Shown: positions 35,450-43,114 of the stretch, one piece after another
Numbering within the stretch: the stretch's first letter is position 1
How the letters are laid out: each line of letters starts with the position of its first letter
Source: Candidatus Gastranaerophilales bacterium
GTDB taxonomy: Bacteria; Cyanobacteriota; Vampirovibrionia; Gastranaerophilales; Gastranaerophilaceae
Assembly: GCA_944325885.1 (NCBI GenBank)
Contig: CALVBT010000002.1
Coordinates: 1 to 64,000, forward strand
Direction: 5' to 3'
DNA length: 64,000 nt
Notes under the pieces: model-generated
Databases searched by the model: none
What the model was told of the DNA's origin: nothing
The model's input: the letters and a program-made list of their open reading frames with translations, nothing else
Program-made: the position numbers and the translations under genes

Positions 35450-36544
35450 ATGAAAGTATCAATTATTAATTTTAATTCATATATTGCTAATAAAAATTGT
35501 CCTGTATTAAATAGTATTAACAATACCAATGTATTCTCTTTCGGTAATAGAAAGTATGATTTTTTTGAAAGGGCAATTAATGAAGAGGAGCATATTAAAT
35601 ATGAAAATAGGATGAAAAAAAATAAAGCAAATACTGAAACTAACTTAGGCTCAGTAAATAATGAGTATGTTGCTGTGTCTCAGAATACAAATTTAGCCAA
35701 TGGCTTAGAAATGGCTGGTCTTGTTGGAATTCCTTTGATTTTGAGCATAGCATTGGCCTCTGCTATTGCGAGAGGTACTGAATCTCCAGAAGACATATTT
35801 CTCCCTGATGGTACTTATTTTTGTAATGCTAGAGATCTTGCTGTAAAATCATCAAAATTAGAAGCGGATGGCAATGATGGTATATTAAAAATAAAAGGTA
35901 CCGGAATTCAAATTGATAAATCAAGGTATGATGAAGATTTGTCAGATCCAACAAAAGGTGTATTTAAAAGTGCAGATGGTAATTTAGATATTGACCTTAT
36001 AAACAATAAGTATATTGATAAAACCAACGGCATTATTGTTGATCAATCTCATTCAATTTCTGCATTTATGACTGAAGATGGAACATTTAAGCAAATACCA
36101 CTTGTTAATTTTAGTGGTTCATGGAGTCCATCAAATTCTTCTGCTATGCCGTCTAATGAAGATTATGAATTGATTGAATCTCTTTGTGAAAGATTAAGAA
36201 ATCAAGAATTTCATGATAAATGGGATGGAATATTAGATAGATATAAAGATACTGTAACTGATATAAATAAGACAAATGTACAAGTCGAAAAAAATGCAGA
36301 AATCGACAATTATGTAAATCAACATAATCTTGAGCCAGAAAGCGTAAACCAAATTATTGATTATGCTGATAATTTAAGATTAAAAGAGTATATGTTGGAT
36401 AATTATCCTGACTTATCATCAAAAGTTAGTCTTGATAGTATAGATGAGTTTATTCAAAATCTTCATATGGAAGGCACTGATTTTGATACAGCAAGTGGAC
36501 TAATTGATATTATCAATGATGTGAGTGATATGTCTTTCATCTAA
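35450..36544 (+). CDS. AT-rich cassette membrane protein, unknown function
   Basis: A 364-residue protein, last of the cassette. AAAGGAAA precedes the ATG. VFSFGNRKYDFFE (F31-G32-N33) is the shared motif. One membrane helix lies at about residues 88-108 (LEMAGLVGIPLILSIALASAIA). After it comes a beta-rich region with repeating strands (LPDGTYFCNARDLAVKSSKLEADGND, GILKIKGTGIQIDKS, FKSADGNLDIDLINNKYIDKTNGIIV), like a small solenoid or an auto-transported passenger, and then a helical acidic C-terminus. No known family. Confidence 0.7.
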   Translation: MKVSIINFNSYIANKNCPVLNSINNTNVFSFGNRKYDFFERAINEEEHIKYENRMKKNKANTETNLGSVNNEYVAVSQNTNLANGLEMAGLVGIPLILSIALASAIARGTESPEDIFLPDGTYFCNARDLAVKSSKLEADGNDGILKIKGTGIQIDKSRYDEDLSDPTKGVFKSADGNLDIDLINNKYIDKTNGIIVDQSHSISAFMTEDGTFKQIPLVNFSGSWSPSNSSAMPSNEDYELIESLCERLRNQEFHDKWDGILDRYKDTVTDINKTNVQVEKNAEIDNYVNQHNLEPESVNQIIDYADNLRLKEYMLDNYPDLSSKVSLDSIDEFIQNLHMEGTDFDTASGLIDIINDVSDMSFI

Positions 36545-36568
36545 AATTTAAAATGTATTGTGTCTAAT

Positions 36569-36602
36569 AAAAAGCCCTGTTTTTATAAACAGGGCTTTTT
36601 TA
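36569..36602. terminator. Bidirectional terminator closing the cassette
   Basis: AAGCCCTGTTT / AAACAGGGCTT arms with a T run on the right and an A run on the left; it serves both the cassette and the convergent minus-strand gene. Confidence 0.9.
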
Positions 36603-36618
36603 GAATGTTGTTTCAGAG

Positions 36619-37215
36619 TTATTTTAAAAAATCTTCAAACTGTTCTTTTTTTAGTTCAAAGTTTTGGTATCTAATGTTTGAGCCTGTTTCGGGCATTTTT
36701 ATTTTTTGCAGAAACCTTGCTTCAGAAGGTTCTTGTGCTATTGCTACAACTCTTTCTACATTTGTTTTTTTATTTATCATTTCGACGAATTTTTTCACAA
36801 GCGTACTGCCCAGATGTTTTATTTCACGTTTGTTTTTGTGTTGTTCGTATGCGTGTTCCGGAGAAACACCAATTCTAAAAATTTCTGCAGTTTCTGCACC
36901 TTTTTCAAATCTGTTTGTAGTCATTAATGCTTTGATTTTTTTAGGGTCAAGGTTTCTGAAATTTGCACTCTGTGTAGTTATTGCAAAAACAGGGTCATTG
37001 CATATTGCTGATTGTTCCTGCATAGAGGCTGAGAGGTTTTTTCCGTTCCACAAATTTTTAACTTCTTCAAGTGCTAATCTGTCACTCGGATTTTCTTTTG
37101 CATGAAGCCTTACAAAGCTCATTGGAATTTCTTTCCATTGTTTATCTATCTTTGCGGGAACTTTTACCATTCCTAATCTTGTTGCTTTAAATGATACATT
37201 GTTGTTTGTTTGCAT
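36619..37215 (-). CDS. GNAT-like protein with N-terminal SFKA motif
   Basis: A 198-residue protein. The start MQTNNNVSFKATRLG carries the shared motif (F9-K10-A11) within the first eleven residues. HLGSTLVKKFVEMI followed by VERVVAIAQEPSEARFLQKIKMPETG resembles the C-terminal half of GNAT acetyltransferases: the acetyl-CoA loop with a G-S in place of GxGxG/A, strand, then the FLxKxGF-type end. The similarity is faint and the acetyl-CoA loop is incomplete, so activity is uncertain. It stands alone with its own terminator. Confidence 0.6.
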   Translation of the reverse strand: MQTNNNVSFKATRLGMVKVPAKIDKQWKEIPMSFVRLHAKENPSDRLALEEVKNLWNGKNLSASMQEQSAICNDPVFAITTQSANFRNLDPKKIKALMTTNRFEKGAETAEIFRIGVSPEHAYEQHKNKREIKHLGSTLVKKFVEMINKKTNVERVVAIAQEPSEARFLQKIKMPETGSNIRYQNFELKKEQFEDFLK

Positions 37216-37321
37216 ATTATATTTCCTCTTTGTGTTGTAATCAGATAATATCTGTGAAGAAAATAATTTGCTAGCTTGTAAATAAATTTTACAAAACAGA
37301 GGCTAAATTGAGCGCAATATT

Positions 37322-37348
37322 AAAAAAAACGGCACTAAACCGTTTTTT
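37322..37348 (-). terminator. Terminator of the peroxiredoxin-thioredoxin operon
   Basis: AAAAAACGG / CCGTTTTTT arms; on the minus strand the stem ends in a T run. The thioredoxin stop codon lies in the loop, so translation ends inside the hairpin. Confidence 0.75.
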
Positions 37349-37670
37349 CTCCATGTTTTTTGACAAGAGCCTTTAGTTCATCAATTTGTTGCAAACCCGA
37401 TTTTTGTTCTACAAGTTTTCCGTTTTTAAAAACCAGAATAGCCGGAATCCCGCTGATAAAAAATCTGGCAGCTGTTTCTCTGTTTTCATCAACGTTGATT
37501 TTTGCAACGGTTGCCTTGCCGTCAAGTTCTTCTGCCAGCTTTTCTATAATCGGCCCCTGCGTTCTGCAATGTCCGCACCATGGTGCAAAAAAATCTACAA
37601 CAATCGGGTCTTTTTCGCTTTTTATTTCAATATCAAAATTTTCGTCCGTGAATTCTAAAACTTTTGACAT
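37335..37670 (-). CDS. Thioredoxin with CGHC active site
   Basis: A 111-residue thioredoxin-fold protein. FFAPWCGHCRTQGP has the redox pair C32-C35, with histidine instead of the usual proline (CGPC); CGHC is typical of protein disulfide isomerases and raises the redox potential. The cis-proline is in ISGIPAILVFKNG. No signal peptide, so cytoplasmic. The start is set by AAAGGAG 7 bases upstream of the ATG at 37670. The peroxiredoxin is 11 bases upstream in the same operon, so it probably recycles that enzyme. Confidence 0.92.
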   Translation of the reverse strand: MSKVLEFTDENFDIEIKSEKDPIVVDFFAPWCGHCRTQGPIIEKLAEELDGKATVAKINVDENRETAARFFISGIPAILVFKNGKLVEQKSGLQQIDELKALVKKHGEKTV

Positions 37671-37681
37671 ATATTTCTCCT

Positions 37682-38446
37682 TTAATTTTCGCAAATATTA
37701 CATTGTTTATAAAGAATTTTTTCTTCTATAGAATCTTTGGGCAGTTTTTTAAAACACAAAAACCAGTCATAGCACTGGACATTGTCCATTTTTTCGAGCC
37801 TTTCTATTGCCTCTTCTTTTGAGACGGGCGGCGGGATAATTACTTCGTCACCTGCTTCCCAGTTGCAGGGCGTTACTACATTAAATTCGTCCGTAGTTTG
37901 TAGTGCAGTGAGCAGACGTTTGATTTCGTCTATATTTCTGCCTGTTGTCTGCGGGTAATACAAAATCGCCCTGATTATGCTCTGCGGGTCTATGATAAAA
38001 ACTGCTCTGACAGTTTTTGTGTTGTCTGATTCGGGTTGTATCATTCCGTATTTTCTTGCTATTTCTCCGTTCAGGTCGTCTATTACAGGAAAATCAACAT
38101 CAATGTCGCTGTCTATTTTTTCTTTTATGTCTTTAAACCACGCCAAATGAGTGTTTATGCTGTCTACAGAAAGTCCGAGCAGCTTTGTGTTGAGTTTTGC
38201 AAACTCTTCTTTCATCGCTTCAAAAGTCATAAATTCTGTTGTGCAAACAGGAGTAAAGTCCGCCGGATGTGAAAAGAAAATTGTCCAGCTGCCTTCAAAG
38301 TCACGTGGAAAATTTATGTATCCCTTTGTGCTTTTTGCCCTAAATGACGGAGCTTTTGCCCCTAGAGAGGGGTGTTGTTTTCGCTCTTTTAATAATCCAA
38401 ATACAAGTGCAGTAACAACTGCAGGAAACAATATTTTTTTTAGCAT
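37682..38446 (-). CDS. Membrane-anchored 1-Cys peroxiredoxin (Prx6 type)
   Basis: A 254-residue peroxiredoxin. The peroxidatic cysteine C68 is in SHPADFTPVCTTEF. VVTPCNWEAGDEVIIPPPVS is the box of the Prx6 subfamily. An N-terminal hydrophobic segment (ILFPAVVTALVFGLL, residues 5-19) looks like an uncleaved anchor, unusual for this otherwise cytosolic family. Three further cysteines cluster at the C-terminus (YDWFLCFKK, QCNICEN), which might serve as resolving residues. It would reduce peroxides, with electrons from the neighbouring thioredoxin. AAAGGA precedes the ATG. Confidence 0.9.
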   Translation of the reverse strand: MLKKILFPAVVTALVFGLLKERKQHPSLGAKAPSFRAKSTKGYINFPRDFEGSWTIFFSHPADFTPVCTTEFMTFEAMKEEFAKLNTKLLGLSVDSINTHLAWFKDIKEKIDSDIDVDFPVIDDLNGEIARKYGMIQPESDNTKTVRAVFIIDPQSIIRAILYYPQTTGRNIDEIKRLLTALQTTDEFNVVTPCNWEAGDEVIIPPPVSKEEAIERLEKMDNVQCYDWFLCFKKLPKDSIEEKILYKQCNICEN

Positions 38447-38618
38447 ACATATTCCTTTCAGAGTCAGATTGTTAATTTAATCTTTGATTGACAGGGCTGT
38501 TTTTACATTGCCTTTTAGGATTATGCTTTTGTTTCTTTTTCTGTGTGTATAAGTTTGAATTACTTGACAAATTGTTAGGCTAGACTTACATTTGTAATTG
38601 TAGTTTTTGGAGAGAAGT

Positions 38619-39095
38619 ATGAATATAGCACCTGTTTTTGGATTTTATAAATCAAAAGGTATTTCTTTTGATAAAAATAATAGGTCTTCGGCGGTGGTTG
38701 CTTTTGGTGCAAAACTTGTCCCGCCGGCAGAACAGTTTAATGAATTGAGAGTCTTTTATCATCACATATATGAGTATAAAAAGGGCTTGCGCAGTCTTGT
38801 ATTGACTACGGAAAAAAGCTATAACAAACCATTTATAGAAGACAGGTTGAAAAGAGAAAAAATTCCTTATGTAATCAATAAGGTAAGTGAAAAGGCTATA
38901 AATGTATTTTTTGGCAACAAGGATTGTATAAGGATAGTAAAAACTTTTGACAAACGGCTGGACAAAATTACTCCGGAGCAGGATTTTATGCTTGGCATAA
39001 TGCTCGGATATGATAAAATTTTACAGTGTAAACGGTATTTTGTTATGCAAAATAAGTTTTTGAAAAAAGCACTGGATAAGGCAAAATCGAGATGA
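38619..39095 (+). CDS. Small protein with N-terminal FGA motif, unknown function
   Basis: A 158-residue basic protein. GGAGAG just upstream supports the ATG at 38619. The N-terminus holds two versions of the motif: GISFDK (F17) and VVAFGAKLVPP (F29-G30-A31). The remainder (residues 45-155) is a small alpha/beta domain: LVLTTEKSYNKPFIEDRLKREKIPYVINK, then INVFFGNKDCIRIVKTF. The last gene codon overlaps the ybaK start (ATGA). Confidence 0.72.
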   Translation: MNIAPVFGFYKSKGISFDKNNRSSAVVAFGAKLVPPAEQFNELRVFYHHIYEYKKGLRSLVLTTEKSYNKPFIEDRLKREKIPYVINKVSEKAINVFFGNKDCIRIVKTFDKRLDKITPEQDFMLGIMLGYDKILQCKRYFVMQNKFLKKALDKAKSR

Positions 39096-39577
39096 GTAGT
39101 TCAAAATCTGATTACAAAACAAATGTTATGCGAGTTTTGGATAAGTTGAAAATCCCATACAATCATTATTGTTATGCCGATACTGACGCAATTAGCGGAG
39201 TAGAGGTGGCGGCTGCGCTGGGGCAAAATCCTGATAAAGTTTTTAAAACTCTCGTGACTGTGTCAAAATCAAAAAAATATTATGTTTTTATGGTGCCTGT
39301 TGCAAAAGAATTGAATTTAAAGAAAGCAGCCCACGCTGTCGGTGAAAAATCTGTAGAAATGCTGCCTTTAAAGGAATTGCTCCCGCTGACGGGTTATGTC
39401 CACGGCGGTTGTTCTCCAATTGGTATGAAAAAACAGTTTGTCACGGTTGCGGACGAATCTGCAAAAGCTTTTGATACAATCATATTCAGTGCGGGAAAGA
39501 TTGGTTATCAGGTGGAATTAAGTTTTGATAATCTGAAAAAGGCAATAAACCTTTCCGCTGCATCTATCGTTGATTAG
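39092..39577 (+). CDS. ybaK: YbaK/EbsC-family aminoacyl-tRNA deacylase
   Basis: A 161-residue protein of the YbaK family, which clears Cys-tRNA(Pro) made by mistake by prolyl-tRNA synthetase. DPDKVFKTLVTVS (here NPDKVFKTLVTVSKSKKYYVFMVP), KAAHAVGEKSVEMLP and TGYVHGGCSPIGMKKQF are diagnostic; K46-like lysine in VFKTL is the catalytic one. It starts inside the stop codon of the gene before, so the two are co-translated. Confidence 0.92.
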   Translation: MSSSKSDYKTNVMRVLDKLKIPYNHYCYADTDAISGVEVAAALGQNPDKVFKTLVTVSKSKKYYVFMVPVAKELNLKKAAHAVGEKSVEMLPLKELLPLTGYVHGGCSPIGMKKQFVTVADESAKAFDTIIFSAGKIGYQVELSFDNLKKAINLSAASIVD

Positions 39578-39578
39578 T

Positions 39579-41483
39579 TTAACGGATATTTGGTCTTAAT
39601 GCTCTTAGAGAATTTAATACCGCAATGAGCGTGACACCTACGTCCGCAAATACTGCGCCCCACATTGTAATAAAGCCGAATGCCCCTAAAATAAGGAACA
39701 AGATTTTGATGCCGATTGCAAAAGCAATGTTCTGTCTTACAATTGACATTGTTGTTTGTGCAATTTTGATTGCTGTCGGAATTTTGGATGGTTTGTCATC
39801 CATAATCACTACATCAGCGGCTTCTATTGCCGCGTCAGAACCCAATGCACCCATTGCAATGCCGATATCTGCTCTTGTCAGTACAGGTGCATCATTTATA
39901 CCGTCGCCTGTGAATATTACGGTCTGGCCTTTTTCCTTTTGAGAAATTATTTCTTCTATTTTTGTTACTTTGTCAGCGGGCAAAAGTTGTGCATAGTATT
40001 TGTCCAGACCGAGTTTTTCTGCAATGTATTTTGCCGTGGAAGCAGAGTCGCCTGTGAGCATAACAGTTTGTTTTGTCAGTTTTTTTAGTGCTGTTATTGC
40101 TTTTTGAGAGTCGTCTTTTACTTCGTCGGAAATTACAATGTAGCCTGTATAGGTCCAGTTATTATTTAATTTTATTGCTACATAAACAATAGTGCCTGAC
40201 TCTTTTGCCTGTTCGTATTGAAGATTGAATCTGTTCATTAATTTGTCATTGCCGGCAAGTACGTCAGTTCCTTTAACATTAGCTTTTATTCCGTTTCCTG
40301 CAATTTCTTCTACCTCGGTGATTGTGTTTGAGTCAATATGTTGCCCGTAAGCGGATTTTAAAGACAATGCGATAGGATGATTGGAATAATTTTCTGCATA
40401 CGCTGCATATTCAAGCAGCTGCTCTTTTGATATTCCTTCTTTCGGAACAATATTTGTAACGTTGAAAGTGCCTTTTGTCAGAGTGCCAGTCTTGTCGAAC
40501 ACAACTGCATAGGGCTTTGACAGTGCTTCTAAGTAGCTGCTGCCTTTTATCAAAATGCCGTTTCTTGAGGCACCGCCTATGCCCGCAAAAAAGCTGAGCG
40601 GTACGGATATCACAAGGGCGCACGGGCAGGATATGACAAGGAATGTCAATGCTCTTTGCAGCCAGAGGGTGAAGTTTGCCATTGTCCAGCCTGTCACAAT
40701 AGGCGGTAATACTGCCAGCAAAAGTGCGCCCAATACAACTACTGGAGTGTAGTATCTTGCAAATTTTGTAATAAAGTTTTCTGCTTTTGCTTTTCTTGCG
40801 CTTGCGTTTTCTACAAGTTTTAAGATTTTAGAAACAGTAGATTCGCCAAATTCTTTTTCAACACGGATTTTAACGAGTCCGTTTGTGTTAATACAGCCGC
40901 TTATTGCACTGTCGCCTTCTTTTATTTTTCTCGGCACGGATTCACCTGTCAGCGCAGATGTGTCAACGGTTGCGCAGCCTTCTGTTACGGTTCCGTCGAG
41001 CGGAATTTTTTCTCCTGTTTTTACAACAATTACATCGCCTATATTTATGCTTTCGGGAGATTTTTTTATAAGGCTGCCGTTTTCTTCAATGTTTGCATAA
41101 TCAGGTCTTATGTCCATCAATTCGGCAATGGAGCTGCGTGATTTTTCAACAGCCTTGTGCTGCAAAAATTCTCCGATTTGATAAAGAATCATAACCATAA
41201 CGGCTTCGGGGTATTCTTTTATAGCAAAGGCACCCAGAGTGGCAACGCCCATAAGAAAATTTTCGTCGAACATATCGCCCTTGAGAATGTTTTTAAGAGC
41301 AGTTAAAAGAACATCGCCGCCTGCAAGCATATAAGCAGCAAAAAACACAAGAAATTTTTGCAACCCGCTAAGGTGCAAAACCATGCCTGCACTAAAAATA
41401 ATAATAGCTGCAGAGACTCTAATGATAGTCAGTTTGTGGTTTTCGTGTTCGTGTTCATTGCAGTGGTCGTGATGTTCGCACAT
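39579..41483 (-). CDS. Zinc/cadmium-exporting P1B-type ATPase
   Basis: A 634-residue heavy-metal pump. The start is the ATG at 41483, preceded by GAGGTAAT. It has no HMA domain; instead the first 16 residues are MCEHHDHCNEHEHENH, a histidine-rich metal-binding tail. The transmembrane metal site is SCPCALVISVP, the phosphorylated aspartate is in DKTGTLTKG, the phosphatase loop TALTGESVP, the nucleotide-domain histidine HPIALS and the hinge GDGINDAPVLTRADIGIAM. CPC is the motif for Zn/Cd/Pb (or Cu) export. The divergent ArsR-type gene with a zinc-type alpha-5 site argues for zinc. Confidence 0.93.
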   Translation of the reverse strand: MCEHHDHCNEHEHENHKLTIIRVSAAIIIFSAGMVLHLSGLQKFLVFFAAYMLAGGDVLLTALKNILKGDMFDENFLMGVATLGAFAIKEYPEAVMVMILYQIGEFLQHKAVEKSRSSIAELMDIRPDYANIEENGSLIKKSPESINIGDVIVVKTGEKIPLDGTVTEGCATVDTSALTGESVPRKIKEGDSAISGCINTNGLVKIRVEKEFGESTVSKILKLVENASARKAKAENFITKFARYYTPVVVLGALLLAVLPPIVTGWTMANFTLWLQRALTFLVISCPCALVISVPLSFFAGIGGASRNGILIKGSSYLEALSKPYAVVFDKTGTLTKGTFNVTNIVPKEGISKEQLLEYAAYAENYSNHPIALSLKSAYGQHIDSNTITEVEEIAGNGIKANVKGTDVLAGNDKLMNRFNLQYEQAKESGTIVYVAIKLNNNWTYTGYIVISDEVKDDSQKAITALKKLTKQTVMLTGDSASTAKYIAEKLGLDKYYAQLLPADKVTKIEEIISQKEKGQTVIFTGDGINDAPVLTRADIGIAMGALGSDAAIEAADVVIMDDKPSKIPTAIKIAQTTMSIVRQNIAFAIGIKILFLILGAFGFITMWGAVFADVGVTLIAVLNSLRALRPNIR

Positions 41484-41499
41484 ATTAATTACCTCACAA

Positions 41500-41548
41500 T
41501 TGAATAATTGTTCAACTATATAAGTATTATAATTGAGCAACTGTTCAA
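41500..41548 (-). promoter_or_regulatory. Two ArsR-type operators before the zinc ATPase
   Basis: TTGAATAATTGTTCAA at 41500-41515 and TTGAGCAACTGTTCAA at 41533-41548, centres 33 bases apart (about three helix turns). They resemble the imperfect palindromes bound by SmtB/CzrA-type repressors. Confidence 0.7.
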
Positions 41549-41592
41549 TTGTCAAGTGTTTTAAATAATAATTGTTAACAAAGTTAATATAG

Positions 41593-41620
41593 TTGAACAA
41601 CTGTTCATTTATGATATAAT
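41593..41620 (+). promoter_or_regulatory. Promoter and third operator of the ArsR gene
   Basis: TTGAAC (41593-41598), 16 bases, TATAAT (41615-41620). The -35 box is the left part of the operator TTGAACAACTGTTCAT (41593-41608). The ATG at 41627 is only 7 bases from the -10 box, so transcription should begin at or next to the start codon. Confidence 0.72.
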
Positions 41621-41626
41621 AATGTT

Positions 41627-41974
41627 ATGGATAAAAAATCTGATTGTGAACCCATTAATATAGATATTGTAAACAAAGTAAAGCCCAATATGCCGGATAT
41701 GAATTTGTTGTATGAGCTGTCCGACTTTTTTAAGGTAATGGGTGACAGTACTCGTATCCAGCTTTTGTGGGCTTTGGAAGAAAGTGAGATGTGCGTTGGT
41801 GACCTTGCCGTATTATTGAATATGACAAAATCGGCTGTTTCTCATCAATTAAAGGTCTTGCGTACAGCAAAACTGGTGCGTGCGGAAAAAAAGGGTAAAA
41901 ATGTCTATTACGCACTCAATGACCACCATGTAAAATCTATATTAGAAAAAGCTCTGGAACATGTCTGTGAGTAA
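41627..41974 (+). CDS. ArsR/SmtB-family zinc-responsive repressor
   Basis: A 115-residue winged-helix metal sensor. ELSDFFKVMGDSTRIQLLWALEESEMCVGDLA and MTKSAVSHQLKVLRTAKLV are the family core. The C-terminal helix reads D99-x-H101-x10-H112-x2-E115, exactly the alpha-5 zinc site of SmtB and CzrA. The alpha-3 site used by CadC for cadmium/lead is incomplete: C56 is there but its partner is glycine (CVGD), and one N-terminal cysteine remains (C7). So the likely effector is zinc. It is divergent from the exporter, with three matching palindromes between. The mRNA looks leaderless. Confidence 0.93.
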   Translation: MDKKSDCEPINIDIVNKVKPNMPDMNLLYELSDFFKVMGDSTRIQLLWALEESEMCVGDLAVLLNMTKSAVSHQLKVLRTAKLVRAEKKGKNVYYALNDHHVKSILEKALEHVCE

Positions 41975-41990
41975 TTTTATTTTTTTATTT

Positions 41991-42575
41991 TTAATATCTG
42001 CCGTATTTGTATTTATCGGCTTCTGTGAGCGGTCTTATTACTTTGCAGGGGTTGCCAGCTGCTATTACATTTGAGGGTATGTCTTTTAGTACCACACTGC
42101 CTGCTCCGATGACTGTGTTGTCCCCTATAGTGACTCCGGGCATAACGCTTACATCCGCACCTATCCAGACATTGTTGCCTACTGTTATGGGTTTTGCAAA
42201 TTCAACGAGGGTATTTCTCTCTTCTGCGTCTATCGGGTGTCCCGCACAGTAAAAGCCGCAGTTTGGCGCAATAAATACATTGTCACCGAATTTTACTTTT
42301 GCACAGTCTAAAATAGTCAGGTTGTGGTTTGCGTAAAAATTGTCGCCTATTTCTATGTTGTAGCCGTAATCACAGTACAAAGTTGAACGGATATAGGAGT
42401 TGTTTCCTATTTTTCCGAGCAGTTTTTTTAGTATTTCCAGTTTTTCCGCATTTTTAGAGGGCGGAAGATTGTTGAATTTAAAGTACAGCTCTTCTGCTGC
42501 AAAACGTTCTTCTTCCAGCTGTTTGTCCGTTGCATCGTACATCAGTCCTTTTAGCATTCTCTCTTTTTCGTTCAT
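41991..42575 (-). CDS. Maltose/galactoside O-acetyltransferase-like hexapeptide-repeat protein
   Basis: A 194-residue left-handed beta-helix acetyltransferase. The N-terminal EKERMLKGLMYDATDKQLEEER is the Maa/LacA/NodL-type cap. The helix coils contain the catalytic histidine in GFYCAGHPIDAEER, and VTIGDNTVIGAGSVVLKDIPSNVIAAGNPCKVIRPL ends the fold. It transfers acetyl from acetyl-CoA to a sugar hydroxyl; the natural substrate is often unknown. AGAGGAT precedes the ATG. Confidence 0.92.
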   Translation of the reverse strand: MNEKERMLKGLMYDATDKQLEEERFAAEELYFKFNNLPPSKNAEKLEILKKLLGKIGNNSYIRSTLYCDYGYNIEIGDNFYANHNLTILDCAKVKFGDNVFIAPNCGFYCAGHPIDAEERNTLVEFAKPITVGNNVWIGADVSVMPGVTIGDNTVIGAGSVVLKDIPSNVIAAGNPCKVIRPLTEADKYKYGRY

Positions 42576-42622
42576 TATTTTATCCTCTATGCGTTGCTTT
42601 TTTATGAATTATAGCAGATAAA

Positions 42623-42946
42623 TTAATCAATGAGCTTTTTGTATGCTTTTTTCAGGCTCATTTCTTTGGGCTTTTCTCCCATATAATATTCGACGTTTCT
42701 TCTAAACTCGGACATAGAACCCTGTATCTTTTCTAAAAATTTATCAAGATGTTTGTCACTAAAAAGATATAGAATGCGTTTTTCGCCCTTAGTATCTTTT
42801 TCATCTTTTACTGCGAGTGTCAAAAAGTCTTCACTTTTGTGGTTTAAATTTTTTCTAAAATCATGAACTTCTTTTTTTGTACAGTCTTTAATTTTGATAA
42901 ATTTGCCAAAAGACGGTGCTGCTTGAGTTTTGTTTATACCTGTCAT
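42623..42946 (-). CDS. Small basic protein with N-terminal SFGK motif, unknown function
   Basis: A 107-residue basic protein. The start MTGINKTQAAPSFGKFIKIKD is supported by AAGGA 9 bases upstream of the ATG at 42946; it carries the shared motif at F13-G14-K15. The rest is alpha/beta: FLTLAVKDEKDTKGEKRILYLFSDKHLDKFLEKIQ, then a helical end. No family recognised. It is cytoplasmic by sequence. Confidence 0.68.
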   Translation of the reverse strand: MTGINKTQAAPSFGKFIKIKDCTKKEVHDFRKNLNHKSEDFLTLAVKDEKDTKGEKRILYLFSDKHLDKFLEKIQGSMSEFRRNVEYYMGEKPKEMSLKKAYKKLID

Positions 42947-43114
42947 AGTTTTTCCTTGTTTTGTTCTAGTGTAGTAAACATCAATAATAAAATTTTTTGC
43001 TCGTGCTGGCAAAATTATTTTTAATTATTTACATTTATTAAGATTAAATACTGGTAATGCTGGTATTTTATATTTATAATCTGTATAAGCAATAGAAAAA
43101 CGGAAGAGGAAGTT

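Noticed and set aside
36619-37215. Firm GNAT acetyltransferase assignment
   Set aside because: The acetyl-CoA loop is incomplete; listed as GNAT-like only.
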